A stretch of 64,000 nt of DNA from Druceiella hillmani (GCA_039881145.1 JAYKKI010000095.1:8980501-9044500); one strand, 5' to 3'; positions 26,023 to 39,718 are shown, counted from the stretch's first letter. A program made the numbers and translations. Notes: generated by a model from the sequence alone, not told the origin.

Positions 26023-27299
26023 TTTTAAAATTACAAATACTATGTACCTTTAAATATTTTAAGTGCCTAAACGCATACGAAACTCTCGCACTGTGAGTTA
26101 TACTCGTGCTGGACAGGTGTTTTTAAAATATTTATTTTGCAATAAATTCATTTCGACTGAAAATTCCCTTTGGGTATTTAATATAAAAAATCGCATATTA
26201 ACAGATTCGATAATGTCTAAAATACAATTACATTTTATACAAATGGTACTTTATATACAAGATCTTTAAAAATTTGTGCATAACAAACATTTTCGATACT
26301 AAAATGGCCTTAAAGTAATTTTTGAAAGAAATTCTGCGAATCTGCATATAACGATGCCGAGATTATATGTCAATATTATTTTACTATTATCAGTGTTTCG
26401 TTCTGAACTCGAAAAAATAATACATTTATGGAAACTTTTCCGTGTCCTTCATTGTCATCATGTTATAACATCAGAGACTATTTAATGTAGAAAATTGAAA
26501 TATATCGTAATAATAAGAAGTGGTCGCTCATTAAATAAAATCCTTTGAATTTTACGTATTTTGACTAAATTCGTAGCAAAAAGTTTTTTATACCATAAAG
26601 CTCGTTAAACCATAATATGCAATTTTTTGTTTCCTGTCAATTTTTTAACCATATTCCGAATACAAAAACCGTCAAAAACTAATGCCATCCCATTCCATCT
26701 CCGAAAGTATCATTCAAAAAACTTAAAATTATAAAATTCATGAATATTGGAAGACAAGGATAGATTGAAATAAATTCATGTGGAATGCATTATCTGCGAC
26801 ATTTTTTTATATATAAAATAAAGTTCCGTAACAAACTTTCCTTTACTGTTTTGTACCATTTTCAAACAAATGGTAACAAACTACAGAGGAAAACTCTAGA
26901 AAAATCTGTACTGCAAAGGAAAGAAAAATATCTCAAACAAAAAACCATTTAGAACAGAGGTATATTTCCATACTACGTTAAGCAACCATGTTAAGAATAT
27001 GTAAAAATAACAGTTTTAACTGTTTCACAATACTAGGCGGTACGCGGCACGTACTCTTGCTCATCATAAAATATTAAATTCTATTTTATTTGCCACTTGC
27101 CAGAATTTCCATCAGTGTAAAACTACAGTATATAAAATGTTGAAAACATTCCTTCATACTCTGTATAGGCTTAGTACTATCTATTATGGAAAATATCACC
27201 TCACGTACTATTTAGTTAATGGGAGCAAAATATAAGTAAGCAATGCAAAATTGTAGACACTAATTAATTAATATCTACAATTTATATTAAACTTGTTAT
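26023..27299. other. No gene seen
   Basis: AT-rich, only short open frames (26063-26269 and similar). No match to the partner region at 57240-57830 could be followed confidently. Confidence 0.5.
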
Positions 27300-30220
27300 C
27301 ACTATTTAATCACTATACGCATATTCACACGTATTTTGGTCTTTCATATATTAGACGCAAAACTCATCAAAAAATTACAAAAATAAAATCCAATGGTTAC
27401 TCTTCTATTGTTACAAAACCTTATGTCATGTGTTTTCACATAATATGCGTAGCAAATGTCCATACAAAAAAGTATAAAGTATATGGAACAAAAGCTTATC
27501 CAAGAGTATGACATGAAAATGAGCCGATTAAGTGGAAAGTTTTCTGTTTCATTCTTTACTAAGAAGGGATTTATACGATGAATAGGATGTCATCGCACAC
27601 ATGTAATCGCTTTTTTATATCTATTTTATAGACAATGAATTATTGGAAATAAAAACAGATAAATGTGTACTTTGTAACAGATATCTGCGGAACGTCACAC
27701 GTTAATATGTCCGTTCCGCATAAATAATTTCTAGTCGAACGAGTATTTACATCACCCGCCCTTAACTCATAAAGACCTCACGGATCCAATCGACGCACAT
27801 AATACATATGTAATAATTAATCTAATTAATATTTTTCCAAAATATTGTTCGCATTAGTATATCATATTATATGCCTAGCCAAAAGATATTATCATAAATT
27901 ATCGGAGATATAAATTTTTCCTAAATATGTTTTTTAATAATTCTAAAGATCTAATACAAAATTTAAACCTACACCCGACCTTCGGAATACACCACTAACC
28001 TTCAGAAAATTTCCTTAATTCTGTCTTTACTTCCGACTGCAAGAGAAAAAAAGTCTTACTACTTTTAAACACATCTAAATTTTTCTTAAATATTTTTTTA
28101 TTAATTCTAAAGACTTAAAACAAAATTTAAACCCACCTCCGACCTCCGGAACGTAACCCTAACCTTCAGAACACACCCGTAAATATTTCAATTCTGTCTA
28201 TACTTCCGACTGCACGTGAAAAATAGTCCTAATACTTTTAAACCCATCTGAATTAGTCCTAAATATTTTCTTTATTAATTCTAAAGACCTAACATAAAAT
28301 TTAGACCCACCCTCCCACCTTCCAAACGTAACTCTAACCTTCAGAAACCACCAATAATATTTTAATTCTATTTGAATTTCCGACTGCAAGAGAAAAATAT
28401 TCTTAATACATTTAAACCCATCTAAATTTTTCTTTAATATTTTTTTTATTATTTCTAAAGACCTAACACAAAATTAAAACTGACTCTCGACCTACGGAAC
28501 ACACCCCTAACCTTCAGAACCCACCCCTAAATATTTTACTTCTGTCTATACTTCCGACTGCAAGAGAATGATAAACTCACTAATTATGTGTGCAATGTTA
28601 TAAACTTGATCATAAAATGTTAGCTTTTCTTAGGAATAAAGTCTTACATACATTCGTTTCTAGTGTTTAATATTCCTAAAAGATTCAATCAGGCTCGTCA
28701 TCGCGAAACATAACAAGAAAAATTTGTGTGAATGTCGCCTAAATGTAGAAAGAATAATCTATTTTTAATTTTAGTTTGTTTAACAATTACTGGCTAGATT
28801 TGAATAGTATAAGATATGATATCCCTTATGATGATACAATCGATTTGCAGAAAGCATTAATCATCTAATTTATCCCTTTCATAATTTTTATGAAAGGGGG
28901 CCACCGACTTTCTCCCATAACATTCTTGGAATGTAAGACTATTCACTACTCATGGCAACAATTTTGTACTAAACTGAACGTTGCCGACAGTCATTGCTGC
29001 CCTGTTCACAGTGGATTTGTCTGCCGTATCACTTCACCTACTAATACCCTTTTTTATTAGCATGAACAATGTTCGTGGGCCGGATTCGTTTAAATGCATT
29101 GTTAAACACACAGCTATCATAAAGAGCCAACCTAAGAGAGTAAATACGGAAGTAGGTAAATACCATACAATACTCCTTCTTTCCATAATTATAGTCTTTC
29201 GTAATTTTAGTTCGAGCTCTGAAAATAATATATTTATTTATAAGTCTAATTTTATTTTTAATAATTGTTAGCTTTGTAATATTAAAGAAGAAAAATTAAT
29301 ACTAACTTAAATAAATTTAGCAAAAAAATATTTAATAAAAAAGGTTTCATTTTAAATCTACTAAAAAGAAATAACTTATAACGACTAGCACAACGAGCCT
29401 AAATTCGTTTTCTATTCATCTCCTAATCCGAAACTATTCACTATTAAGCCGATTCTTAACCCTCCGCCCGCCGTCACCGTAAAAAGCATAATAAAGTAAA
29501 AAGCATATGTAACAATTTTCGTGACTTGACCATCGGGAAGTAGGTGAAATATAGATTGCAAAATTTGTAGCAGACAGACAGATAATAAAGTAAGTAAAAT
29601 AAAAGCTTTGAATATACTTAGTCAGAGAGTAAAACCCTACACCAGTTCAGTCATTTGAAGTACATAATATCATCCATAAAAATCTAGACGGAGAGACAGT
29701 ATTTCTATTATTAATTAAACTAAGACTATTTCTCCAATGATATTTCATGAGCAGAGGAAAGAAAAAAACCCACCCCCATTAATTTAAAAAAATAAAAAAA
29801 TAAATCCAATTATAACAATGTTTCATTTTGTAATAATTGGCGTTCATTGGCATGTGAATTGTTTAATTCCACTTACCAACTCAATATATGAAGTTTGTTA
29901 AAGCACCTTGCGCTCAATATAGTATGTATATTGATTGCTAGCGTCCTCACCAAATGAATGACGTGAAGTAAATACAATATTATTTTAATTGTAATAATGG
30001 ATTATTTCACGTACATGTAATAAAAGAAAGCCATTACCTAATTGCGAAAAAAATAACTACGTATTTCTATAAATTCTTGACTACGTGACAATAAACGGCA
30101 GAAATATACAATTAACCAAATTAATAGTGGGCTTTACGAATTATACTCTCGTATTGGTTTGAGTTTGATTATTCCATATATTTCAAAACCCAAGTAATCT
30201 CGGAATCACCTTTGTCTATG
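27300..30220 (+). repeat. Dispersed duplicated block C, copy 1
   Basis: Matches about 54424-57240 in reverse complement. Anchors: 27415-27440 with 57125-57150; 27480-27620 with 56900-57030; 29180-29330 with 55290-55440; 29370-29400 with 55180-55205; 29925-29960 with 54670-54705; 30030-30100 with 54540-54600; 30160-30220 with 54424-54480. It holds the 174-bp satellite, which is absent from the partner. No gene is recognised: 27293-27511 and 28981-29271 are short frames not preserved in the partner. Confidence 0.85.
27915..28570 (+). repeat. Tandem satellite, about 174-bp period, nearly four units
   Basis: The landmark TTCCGACTGCA recurs near 28030, 28204, 28378 and 28552, each preceded by CTAACCTTCAGAA and followed by ATTCTAAAGAC-type words. 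Units differ by point changes and small indels. The C-rich words (AACCCACC, CTAACC) give it a composition unlike its neighbours. It has no open frame and no CRISPR-like spacer structure. Confidence 0.9.
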
Positions 30221-31105
30221 AATATATTCAAATGCATTTCTGTATTTTGTCATCTCTTATGTCTTTGTATTAGTTAGAAACACTTGCATTCGTAGTAAAT
30301 CCCAACTCAAGGATGTGTTTTTAAGGCAATTGATGAATTGATTACGTATATTTTTAAAAGGTAATAGATTTAAAGTTGAAATAATATTTTCACATTTTTG
30401 AAGTTTATTTATACGTGTACTCGGGCTCATAAGGAACTGGGACTTTCAACAGTTCGTTTACAATTAAAAAATTTTTTATTAGAGTCTGCGGGGAGCTAAA
30501 AGTGCCGCAAAATATTGTAATCATAAAAGCTGTTAGACAGGGACGCATTATGTTGGTGGGAAGGCTGTATTTAAATTCATAAAGACATTATACGACACTG
30601 GCGGTTGAAATGTCTGGTATTTGATGTGGTTGACTAAATAAATGAAACTCCTTTGTAAGTATGGAATAATTAAAGTATATTAAATATAGTGTCAATAGTT
30701 CCTCATCATTTTTTTTTTGCCAGCATGGAAATGAGTCCTCAGTGTTGGGTGCAAAGTGATAAGTGTGTATCGGAGCGCCAAAGTAGAATTCTGCACACGT
30801 CTATATTACCTGATATTGTTAATAAAAGAGAACCAAAATAATCAAAATAAATAACAAAAATGAGTCAATTTTTGATAGAGATGAGACAATTTTTCTTTTG
30901 AATGGAACTCTAAAAATAAAACAGTCTGTACGACAGTATGTTAGAGAATGAATTAAGCTGACAAGTATATCGAGATGAGTAGAATAATGTATTTTATCAT
31001 TTCTGCATACTATGCCTGGGTGGAGAGGAGGTATAGTGTAGATAAGGTAAATATTAAATCGGTTTTATGATTAACTGATGTAATGTTTCTTTTTATTTCT
31101 CAGCA
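30221..31105. other. No gene seen
   Basis: AT-rich unique sequence between block C and the hairpin repeat. Confidence 0.5.
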
Positions 31106-31374
31106 ATTAGTAATTTCACAATTAAATGAAACTACGTGATGTGGTATTATTTCTACTTTCTTTAATTTCTTTACCACGATCTAGGTTTCGTTGTATTACA
31201 ACTTCAGGTGGGCTATTAGCAGAATCTTTGCTAGATGTTGTAATACAACGAAACCGAAGTCGTGGTAAAGAAATTAAAGAAAATAGAAATTATACTATAT
31301 CACGTAGTTTCATTTAATTGTGAATAATGAATTTCTACAAAATTAACGCCAAATATATTCAAAATTAGTAATTT
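31106..31374 (+). mobile_element. Hairpin repeat element, copy 2, with target duplication
   Basis: The element body is 31117-31363. Its first 92 bases and the stretch ending at 31322 pair as a long hairpin (ends CACAATTAAATG and CATTTAATTGTG). An 11-bp direct repeat, ATTAGTAATTT, lies immediately before (31106-31116) and after (31364-31374), so this looks like a target-site duplication. The open frame at 31126-31317 is just the hairpin read through. This is the best preserved of three copies. Confidence 0.88.
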
Positions 31375-31924
31375 ATTTCAGGTTATTGCGTAATCAGTTG
31401 CTTATCTTCTAAACGTGATTTGTATCTGTAGATATTTTCCTTTATAAGTTAATAAATGTTTCAAAAGTAGATATGTATATTAGGTTTTACAGCTTTCATC
31501 CAGTTGAATTTAAACAACAAGTTAAAAAAGGCATTAACAAATTTATAAATGTTATTTCTTCACACGACCGTAAAACAGTTCACTGTGTTTTAGATCTTCA
31601 ACAATATCACACTTTATTGGATTGGATTTCCTATTTTACCCTATTATTAAACGTATATATCTTTCATCACTTTCTCAATATTTCAGTACAAGTAGAAATA
31701 AAATATTTACTTCAATAAATTATTTCAAAATATCATAAATAGTAGAAATTATGGTAGCTCAATATGCTTAAAAATAGACTAGACTATCGTAAAAGGGCTA
31801 CTGATAGCATGAGACTAGACACAAACAGCAAGTGGTTATTTTTGAAACACAGCAGAACCCAATTATGTTTTCTAGAAAAGATAAAATCACGAAAAAAGAA
31901 AAATTGGTACATACATAATTTTTG
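31375..31924. other. No gene seen
   Basis: The 81-codon frame at 31473-31718 has no recognisable family. Confidence 0.5.
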
Positions 31925-32270
31925 TATATAAAAGTGTTTTCGTCATCATCATCAGCCATAGGTGGTGCACCGTTGAAAATTATCCTCCCTATATAGATCG
32001 CACAAGCATCGATACCGTGGGTTGCATCCAACAGCTGTAGCGAGTTTTAATAGGTCATCTGTTCGCCTAGCAGGAGTTTGGCCCGCTCTGCGCCATCTGA
32101 TACATCGACACCTTTCCGAAACACCTTTTCTCACGTGCCATATGGGTTGCCCATTTCCACATCAATCTGTCAATCCTACGAGCTACATCCGCGACCTTAG
32201 TTCTTCCGAGTTCTTCTTATTACAGATCATATTTCGTGAAGAATCCCCGAGCATACAGGTAGCCTACAAG
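31925..32270 (-). pseudogene. LINE 3' end remnant (RTE-like C-terminus)
   Basis: On the minus strand the broken frames read RIDRLMWKWATHMAREK and then RWRRAGQTPARRTDDLLKLA, which fits the conserved tail W.GH.AR....W...........R..GRP..RW.DD..K.AG of RTE-type LINE proteins. It ends in a short run of TGATGATGATGA, typical of such 3' ends. Frameshifts separate the two parts, and no RT core remains. Confidence 0.7.
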
Positions 32271-33502
32271 GATGCTAATGAAAACCACAAAAAAATCTAA
32301 TTATTTGTAAATATTCAGGCACAGATACGAAACATAGATTAAACACAAAAACAAAGGTAGTGAGCAAATTATCAATTTGTATAAATGACTTCTATTTAGT
32401 TTACGAAGTAATATGCCTTTTCTTTCGTTATTTTGTAATATATATTTAATTTTCGATATTTTAATTTAAGTTTTTCTTTCTTTCGGACATAAAGAGTGCC
32501 AATATTATGCACCATTTTGATACATTAGTTAAGGTTAGAAAAATTATATTAGTATACTGGTAACAATTACATTAGCATCCAGAAGGGGCCAATCGAAGTA
32601 AGGAAAGAAATGTGTTTCAAAGTAAGTATTAGTCGATACGCACGAACCACGTAAATTATAGACATATACCTATGTATGTATATACGTATATACGTTTGTA
32701 TGTGAACTTTCAAAGCCTTATAAAATATGATTAGAGGACCCGACTGGCTACGGACTTTCCTATTCGATAGTATTCAACGGAACCAACAATTTAAACCTAC
32801 TTCATACAAAAACTGAGAAAATTACTTTAATTTTAATCAAACAATTGTTTCCAGTTGTAACTCGAAAAGTTTTTCCAGTAGTTAATACAATTGACTCAAT
32901 TATTTTTTCCATACACCATAAAATTACTAGCAGGTAGCGCGCTTGCAGTAGGGAAAATGAGTGCCATGTTAATTGATTAATTAATTGATTTCTTTACTAA
33001 AGAATAAATGTACAAGTTGAATTTACATTTTGATTTAAAGTTTGCATATGTGCAAGCGTCAAAATTAAAATAGTTTTAAAGTTGAATATAAAAAATCATT
33101 AATAAAGCAAACCAAAATATACACACGCACATTGATGCAAATTAAACATGAAACTAACTAATAACCATTCGTGAACTGTCAAGTAGCCCCGTAATGGCCT
33201 TCCTATAGCAACCAATATGATAATAAAACAATGGACATTTGAAAGCAATTGAGAAAGGAAAAAAGTACGAAATAATTTTATTTGAATGGGAACTTCCTGC
33301 TCTCATTATCACTTAGCGATATCATAGTCTGGCATCGAAACAGTTCTTCAAGCAATTTATTTTATCTCTTTAATTGAATACAAACAGAATGTCATCAGGA
33401 TTGATTATTATCAAAATAGGTCACGTATACGAACGGTGAATTATTAATGAAGTTCTTATCGACCACTTTGAACACTTCGAAACAAAAAAGCAATATTCAA
33501 AC
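32271..33502. other. No gene seen
   Basis: AT-rich sequence upstream of GR4. Confidence 0.5.
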
Positions 33503-33702
33503 ATGCCCACCAACAAAATTTCACTTCTGAAAAAAGATGATCAGGGCATCGGCCCATTTTATTCCTGTAGTCTGCAATCGGTATTTCTGGAAAAAAATAA
33601 GATAAATAATAATATTCTTTTCAAAGCTGAAATAATTTACAGTCATTTAATATTTGCTCTATTTGAATTTTGCCACATAATGATGATCTTTGCCACATAA
33701 AC

Positions 33703-33819
<117 letters not shown>

Positions 33820-34109
33820 TTTCTCACACCTTCCAAGTTATTGTAAACATATACGTCGTATACGTGTTTTGTGCAAATACATACTGGGCAAAGAAAGATT
33901 TCATAAATTTGACACTTCTCTTAGACAATATTGATAGACTTTTCGATTTCATTCATCGAAGAAGATATACACAAAAAGATACCAAACCGCGATATTGTTG
34001 CGATTACACTTGTGGTATGCTTCCCAGTTGCAACAAGTTTATACTCGTATTCCACAGAATCTGTGGGATTTCAGTTCCATGGACATTTAATTTCAGTGCT
34101 TACATGTGG

Positions 34110-34165
34110 ATTTTTTTACGATTGTGACACTTTTTTACGATTGTGACACTTGTGACACTTTTTTG
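34110..34165 (+). repeat. Short tandem duplication inside GR4
   Basis: ACGATTGTGACACTT is repeated, with a further partial GTGACACTT. The surplus is 29 nt; without it the frame on both sides is continuous, so this duplication breaks the GR4 frame. Confidence 0.85.
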
Positions 34166-34462
34166 TTTACCTTTACCTGTAGCATTCACCAACGAATTAA
34201 AATTCTAAACGGATTTCTCGACAAAACCAACAGAAAAGAAGATTCTCTATCAGCCGATAATATATCAGTTTGTCTACTTTTTTGATTTGTTTTATGGGAG
34301 TCTGCACATTTTTGGACAAAGTGTTTGAAATGCAGGTTTATTGTTAATTTTATATAATGTGATATTTCGTAACTTCTTTTAGGGCAATTGCCTTATTCAT
34401 GGTATATTAGTTAATTATTCAAAAAAATTAATTCAATTTCCATTATTTTTTATTTAATATTT

Positions 34463-34673
34463 CACATTTAATGACACAACGTGATGTAGTACTATTTCTA
34501 CTTTATTTAAATTATTTACCTATGTTTCGTTGTATGACAGCATCTTCAGGTGGACAATTTGTAAAGAAAGAATTGAAATAAAGTAGAATCAATACTAAAT
34601 CACGTAGTTTTATTTAGTAGTGAAAAATTAAATTATAATGAGTTTCTACAAAATTAACGCTAAATATATTCAA
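34463..34673 (+). mobile_element. Hairpin repeat element, copy 3
   Basis: Diverged copy of the family at 10600 and 31117, lying in a GR4 intron. It keeps CGTGATGTAGTACTATTTCT, the central TCTTCAGGTGG and the common 3' end ACAAAATTAACGC, but is shortened in the middle. A word AATTTCCATT lies on both sides (34438 and 34680), not directly adjacent on the left. The minus strand 34522-34553 holds the intact CTGAAGA and GAAAC pair of the hammerhead-like core. Confidence 0.75.
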
Positions 34674-36073
34674 AATTTTAATTTCCATTGATAGTACCTG
34701 CCATAAGCCGCTCAGTTTCAAGTTTATCTCTTATTGTAGTATGTTCAGGGTGACATTTCCTGCTTAAGATACTTTTCGAAACATAAATTGTTTATTTAAG
34801 GATTTGACCAAAATCAGGATATTTTTTTTAATTCACCTTTATCTGTTCCTTTCAATTGTAGCCCTTCCTTTCTTTGAGCCGCGCTTTTGTGAGAATTATG
34901 ATAAACTTCCGCATATAACTTCTGAATGTCAAATATGACGAAAGTAAATTTATGTTACATATGTGTTGAAATATTTTAAAAGCCATCTTGAATAATTTCA
35001 AATTTTTATTTTTAATAAATTGTGTTAACCTGTGATATGAGTAATAATTTAATTTTATTGTATTTACGAAAGAGGGTTTAAATAAAATCTTTAACTATAC
35101 TTAAAATGGAAAATTTGACAAATTAAGTTAATAGTTAATAATTTTTTCCTGGCTATGCTATAGAAACTTCTCGAATATCATTGGTAAGTTATATAAGAGC
35201 GCGGTGTTCGATGTTCTGTTCAGTTGGCAACTGAGTTTAGGCGAGTAAAGAGCAAACAAAATATAGAAATTCCACGCAGAGACCTTAGAGTACACTCGCT
35301 TAATGAATTCCTTTTAAGGAGAAAAGTGAGCGACGTAACAGGAAATACTTGAAACCGCTCTACTATGCCATAATTAGCCATTCGTTGGAAAAAAATTAAT
35401 GCGGAAAATTTGACCTCTCCAATAATTATAATCCAGAACTATCTCCAAGATTAAATTTAGAAAAATTGTAGTCTCATTGGAAGCGTCCTGAATGACTCAC
35501 ATGCTCTCGTACTGCAATAGAAAAATTAATTCTAATGCGTTGGGGAAGAAGTGGAAATATTACATTTGGCTGCTCCTAAAAAAAATCAAACAATCAATTT
35601 TTTTTTCAATTCCCTACACGATACAGCCAATCGTTTGAAAGGCTAATATAAAGGCCTCGGGATATTATTTTCATCGTTTTAGGTATTATGTCTTCCGAGA
35701 TATGTCCCCTCGTTTATATCTGAAACTACTCAACTTAGAATTATTAAGAAAAACTATGGGATTTTAGAAGCCCACGCGAAAGTTGTAGGAAAACTGTGGC
35801 GATAATTCTAGATGTTATAATTTTTTAAAAATTCGCCGTGTTTTTACGCTTACAAAAAATATAGTACATGATACCCTGTAATATATATGCTTTGCGAAAC
35901 ATTAATATATGTAAATAGTTCAGAAGAATTATTGTGTGTGCTTAATTAATGTTCGGATCGCTCGAAGTGTGAGTTCTACACGCGCTTGATATGAAAAAAC
36001 CATGGCGCCCGATTTAGTAGAAAACAATTTATTTTATATTAACAGATTTAATGAATTTAATAATGTTTTTTAG
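34674..36073. other. GR4 intron, no feature seen
   Basis: About 1.4 kb of AT-rich sequence before the 154-nt exon. The expected 78-nt exon between the first and third coding parts could not be recognised. Confidence 0.45.
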
Positions 36074-37059
36074 GTTCTGTCAATGCAAACAATTTCTGTA
36101 ATTATATCTTGATCATTTCATTATATAATATCCATAGTGAGTATTTGCATACTCTGCGAACGACTGTACCTGCAAGTGGAGAAGACAAAACAATGTTTGA
36201 CTAAGATGTACCCCGACAAGCAAATTTGTAAGTACTTATTCAATTACTTATTAAATCATGTAACGAAGTAATATTTTAAAAATATATTCTTTTGGCACTT
36301 AAATATTATAAGATATATGGATTATTTATTTCCTATAACACTGTTATAATAGTGCAAAAACATTACATTTTAAAATATTATTTTCTATATGGCTTTTCAT
36401 TTAAACGTCAACAATAAATTTTCCCAACCTAAGTTGAACAATAAATAATGTTTTATGTTACTTAATGTCCTAATATTAATATTGAAGTTAAAAGTTAAAG
36501 GAAATTGACGACTTCATTATATACGTTGTGTGATTAGTTCTAATTAGAAATTAAAACATTAGTCCTGAAGATTAATTTACTTCATTGCTTTGCAGCCTTT
36601 GAAACTCGAAAGGAATTGGAGGTAATACAAGATCTAATAGAAACCAGTAAAATAGGCCAGTTTACCATATGTAAGATGTTCGAGCTGCTTTTTTCTTTAC
36701 TTCTCGGTTTGCTGAGTCTTATTACTACGTATGTCATTGTGATAATACAATTCATAAGTATATCTTAATTGAAATGATACATTAATATAAATAGCGACTC
36801 CGTCTAACCAGACAAGTTTTGTACAGTTTTTAATAATGAATTTTTTTCTACTTATCTGTAATAAAAAAGATATTAATACGACTCACATTAGGAATGAATT
36901 TATATGTATTTGAATGCAATAGAAATTGTTCATTTAACTGCTGTGATTGTATTTAAATTTCATGCTAAATATTAGTGTTATATCATGTATATAATTCTTA
37001 GTTAAACATATTACAAAATATAAAACTTAATACATCCTTGGCGGTGACTTTCCTATTCT

Positions 37060-37300
37060 CATAATCTCGACAAAGTCAGATTGTTAATGTATTTCGATCG
37101 TTTAGGTCAAACAGCTCAAATTTTGTGCCACAATTTATTGGAAAAACTCTCGATCTTCCTAACTGATAACTGTCTCCGTTCGCGTAATCACCATTTTGTA
37201 CATCGTATTTTATTGGAATTCCCTAATTTCCCAATGTATAATAACCTGATTAAGTTTGCACCATAGTGTGATTTGTTTGCGATGAGTAAGAAAGAAAATT
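37060..37300 (+). pseudogene. Possible further chemoreceptor C-terminal exon remnant
   Basis: The frame at 37081-37266 reads GQTAQILCHNLLEKLSIF, then FVHRILLEFPNFP and NLIKFAP followed by a stop and LFAMS. This resembles the exon of insect gustatory receptors that precedes the last membrane segment (T..IL..LL, F..Q.L, F.A.G.F). An acceptor-like TTTAG precedes GTCAAACAGC. There is no TYhhhhhQF segment after it. The assignment is tentative; the region may also be chance. Confidence 0.35.
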
Positions 37301-37350
37301 TTTGAAGTATAATATCGTTATATATTTTAATGTTTCTGAATTTATTTCTG

Positions 37351-37351
<1 letters not shown>

Positions 37352-37411
<60 letters not shown>
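37352..37411. repeat. (TA)n microsatellite
   Basis: Pure TA run. Confidence 0.95.
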
Positions 37412-37412
<1 letters not shown>

Positions 37413-38307
37413 CTGTTCTGTTACAGTCTTTGAATTTTGAATTATATAGATGTATTAGCTGTAACTTGAATTTTGTTTTTCTTATCTACAAAATTATTCT
37501 AATAGCTCATTAATTTTATCAGTATTTTCAAATAATAAATATTAAAGTTTCTACTAATTGAATACGGGCTGCTTAACAAAATTATATCAATGAAAAGCCG
37601 GTCAAGTGCGTGTCGGAAATTAAATAAACTAGGGCTCTACAACTGTTTTATGTACCTTTAAATTGTCGATATAAGTTAACTTAAATGAATTTTAATTGAA
37701 TTTTCTGATTAAGTACTAAAAATTAATGAGGTTGTTTTTTCGCACTTTCAAATCCGCGCATTTTCCTATCCTGGAAACTTTTGATCCTAATTTGAAGTCT
37801 ATTGTTTTAAAATGATAAATTATAAGTTAAATTGAATATTTATTACATTTTCCAAAAACAACTTTTCAATAATACTTGATAAAGAGCGCAAAGAAATTCT
37901 TTCACATTTTATGTTTACAGGAAAGCATATTAATTTTTTTAACGATTTGTAAACTAATAATATGTATTCTTATATTAAGCGTCTACTTCCAAATAAAACG
38001 AAAGAATCCATAACAAGTAGGGAAAAAAATAACAGCGAAACTGTAAATGAGACAATGTTCGATAAATGTTGAAAAATGTTCTTTCAAGAATTTAAATACT
38101 CCCAGTTACACACAGGATACTAAATGCCCTCTAGTGTGTTTTGGACTTGATTATTTGATCTGATAAATTATGATGAAAACATTTTTTCACAATGATTTTC
38201 TTAACCATTATAGATAAACTACTTAACAATTGTAAATTATATATTTTTTACAATTGTTTGTACAGGGATAAAAGGGTGCTTTTTACGAAGTTTCCGGAGA
38301 AAATGTA

Positions 38308-38364
<57 letters not shown>

Positions 38365-39718
38365 GTATATAAATACGTAATTAGGGTCATACTGAATCCA
38401 TAGGCTTGGAATAAAAAAATATTTATTGTTCATCTTTAACTTAAGAATCTATACCAAATAATTTTAATCCGAGTTTTAGGTGATATTCTAAATTTTTTTT
38501 TCAATAATTCGGTTTTAACGCCATCATAAATAGCATTATCCTTATTAGCTTACCCTATTTCAGCTTGCTCCAGTTTCAATCTCATAATCAGTTTGTACAG
38601 CAGGGAAGTTTTCCATCTAAATTGTATGTTATTTAACGTTTGTAACGGTGCAGGTATTCTTATAGAATTTTTATTTTACGTTACTCTTAATTATAAGTGT
38701 CCTTATTATTGGCTTGTGATAAATGTACTAGCTGCTTAAATAGTTTTCAGAAATAGATAATCGTGATAATTTAAATTTATTTCAGAAAGGTACATATTTC
38801 ATATAAGAATAGAGTAATAGCTACAAGCTATATTCAACAATGACTTATTCTCTTAAATAAAGAGCCAATAATATAAAGTATGTAACTGAAGGTGTCAATA
38901 GTCAACCACGTTTCCAGAGGTTAAATGTTTGATGTGGCTATGAACAAGTGTCTTTAATTTCACGATATCATTAAACACTAGTAAACTATACAAAGTACAT
39001 GGCTGTCTTGATTGGTCAGCGTCACAGTGAGAAGTTTTCTTATTCATAAGAAATTGAAAATCAACTCTTTCTTTTGTCGGAGTTAGAAACGAAAACTAAA
39101 CTTCTCCAGGAGTATTTCATGATTGCAGAAGGTAGTCTAAATTTTAAAATAAACTTGATCAGCTGGTCAATTAATCTTTGCATATTGCTTTAATCAAATG
39201 ACAAAACCATTTTCTCGATTCCTAGTTTTGTCCCTGATACAAAGTTTTTCAAAAAGAGAGGCTAAAATGTATCTAGCTACATATAAGTAAAATCTTATCT
39301 TTAAAGTTTAAAAAAGGAAACAATTCAGAGATTGCCAATTAGAAAAAAGCACAAAACTAAAAATATGTAAACGTACTATAAAATAAGGAAATCTAATGAA
39401 ATACATAAGAAGTTTTAAAATTGATTGCAAAAAGTAATCGTAAGTTAATTGTGAAAAAGTGAACTATTAAGTGACATTGACATTCATTATATGTACCAAG
39501 ACGAATTTATTTTTCATTCTTTTCGAATTTTATGTGGTGTTTTCCACGACCCTACTCGAGCCTGCGAGTATCACGGATTAATATGTTTCATCTATACATG
39601 GAGGACACAACAGGGTGTTGTCTGCATTTTGTTTCATCTTTTGCTCTAGCAAAGAGTTCTGTTATTTTTTTTTATATAGTTGTATATCCCTGGATGTTTA
39701 CATTCTGTCATGTAATCA
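37412..39718. other. No gene seen
   Basis: AT-rich. Contains another (TA)n array at 38305-38363. The 88-codon frame at 39532-39798 runs into the minisatellite and is not recognised. Confidence 0.5.
38305..38363. repeat. (TA)n microsatellite
   Basis: TA run with single-base interruptions. Confidence 0.95.

Noticed and set aside
27915..28570. CRISPR-like array
   Set aside because: The repeats are whole 174-bp units without distinct spacers, in an animal-type genome. It is a satellite.
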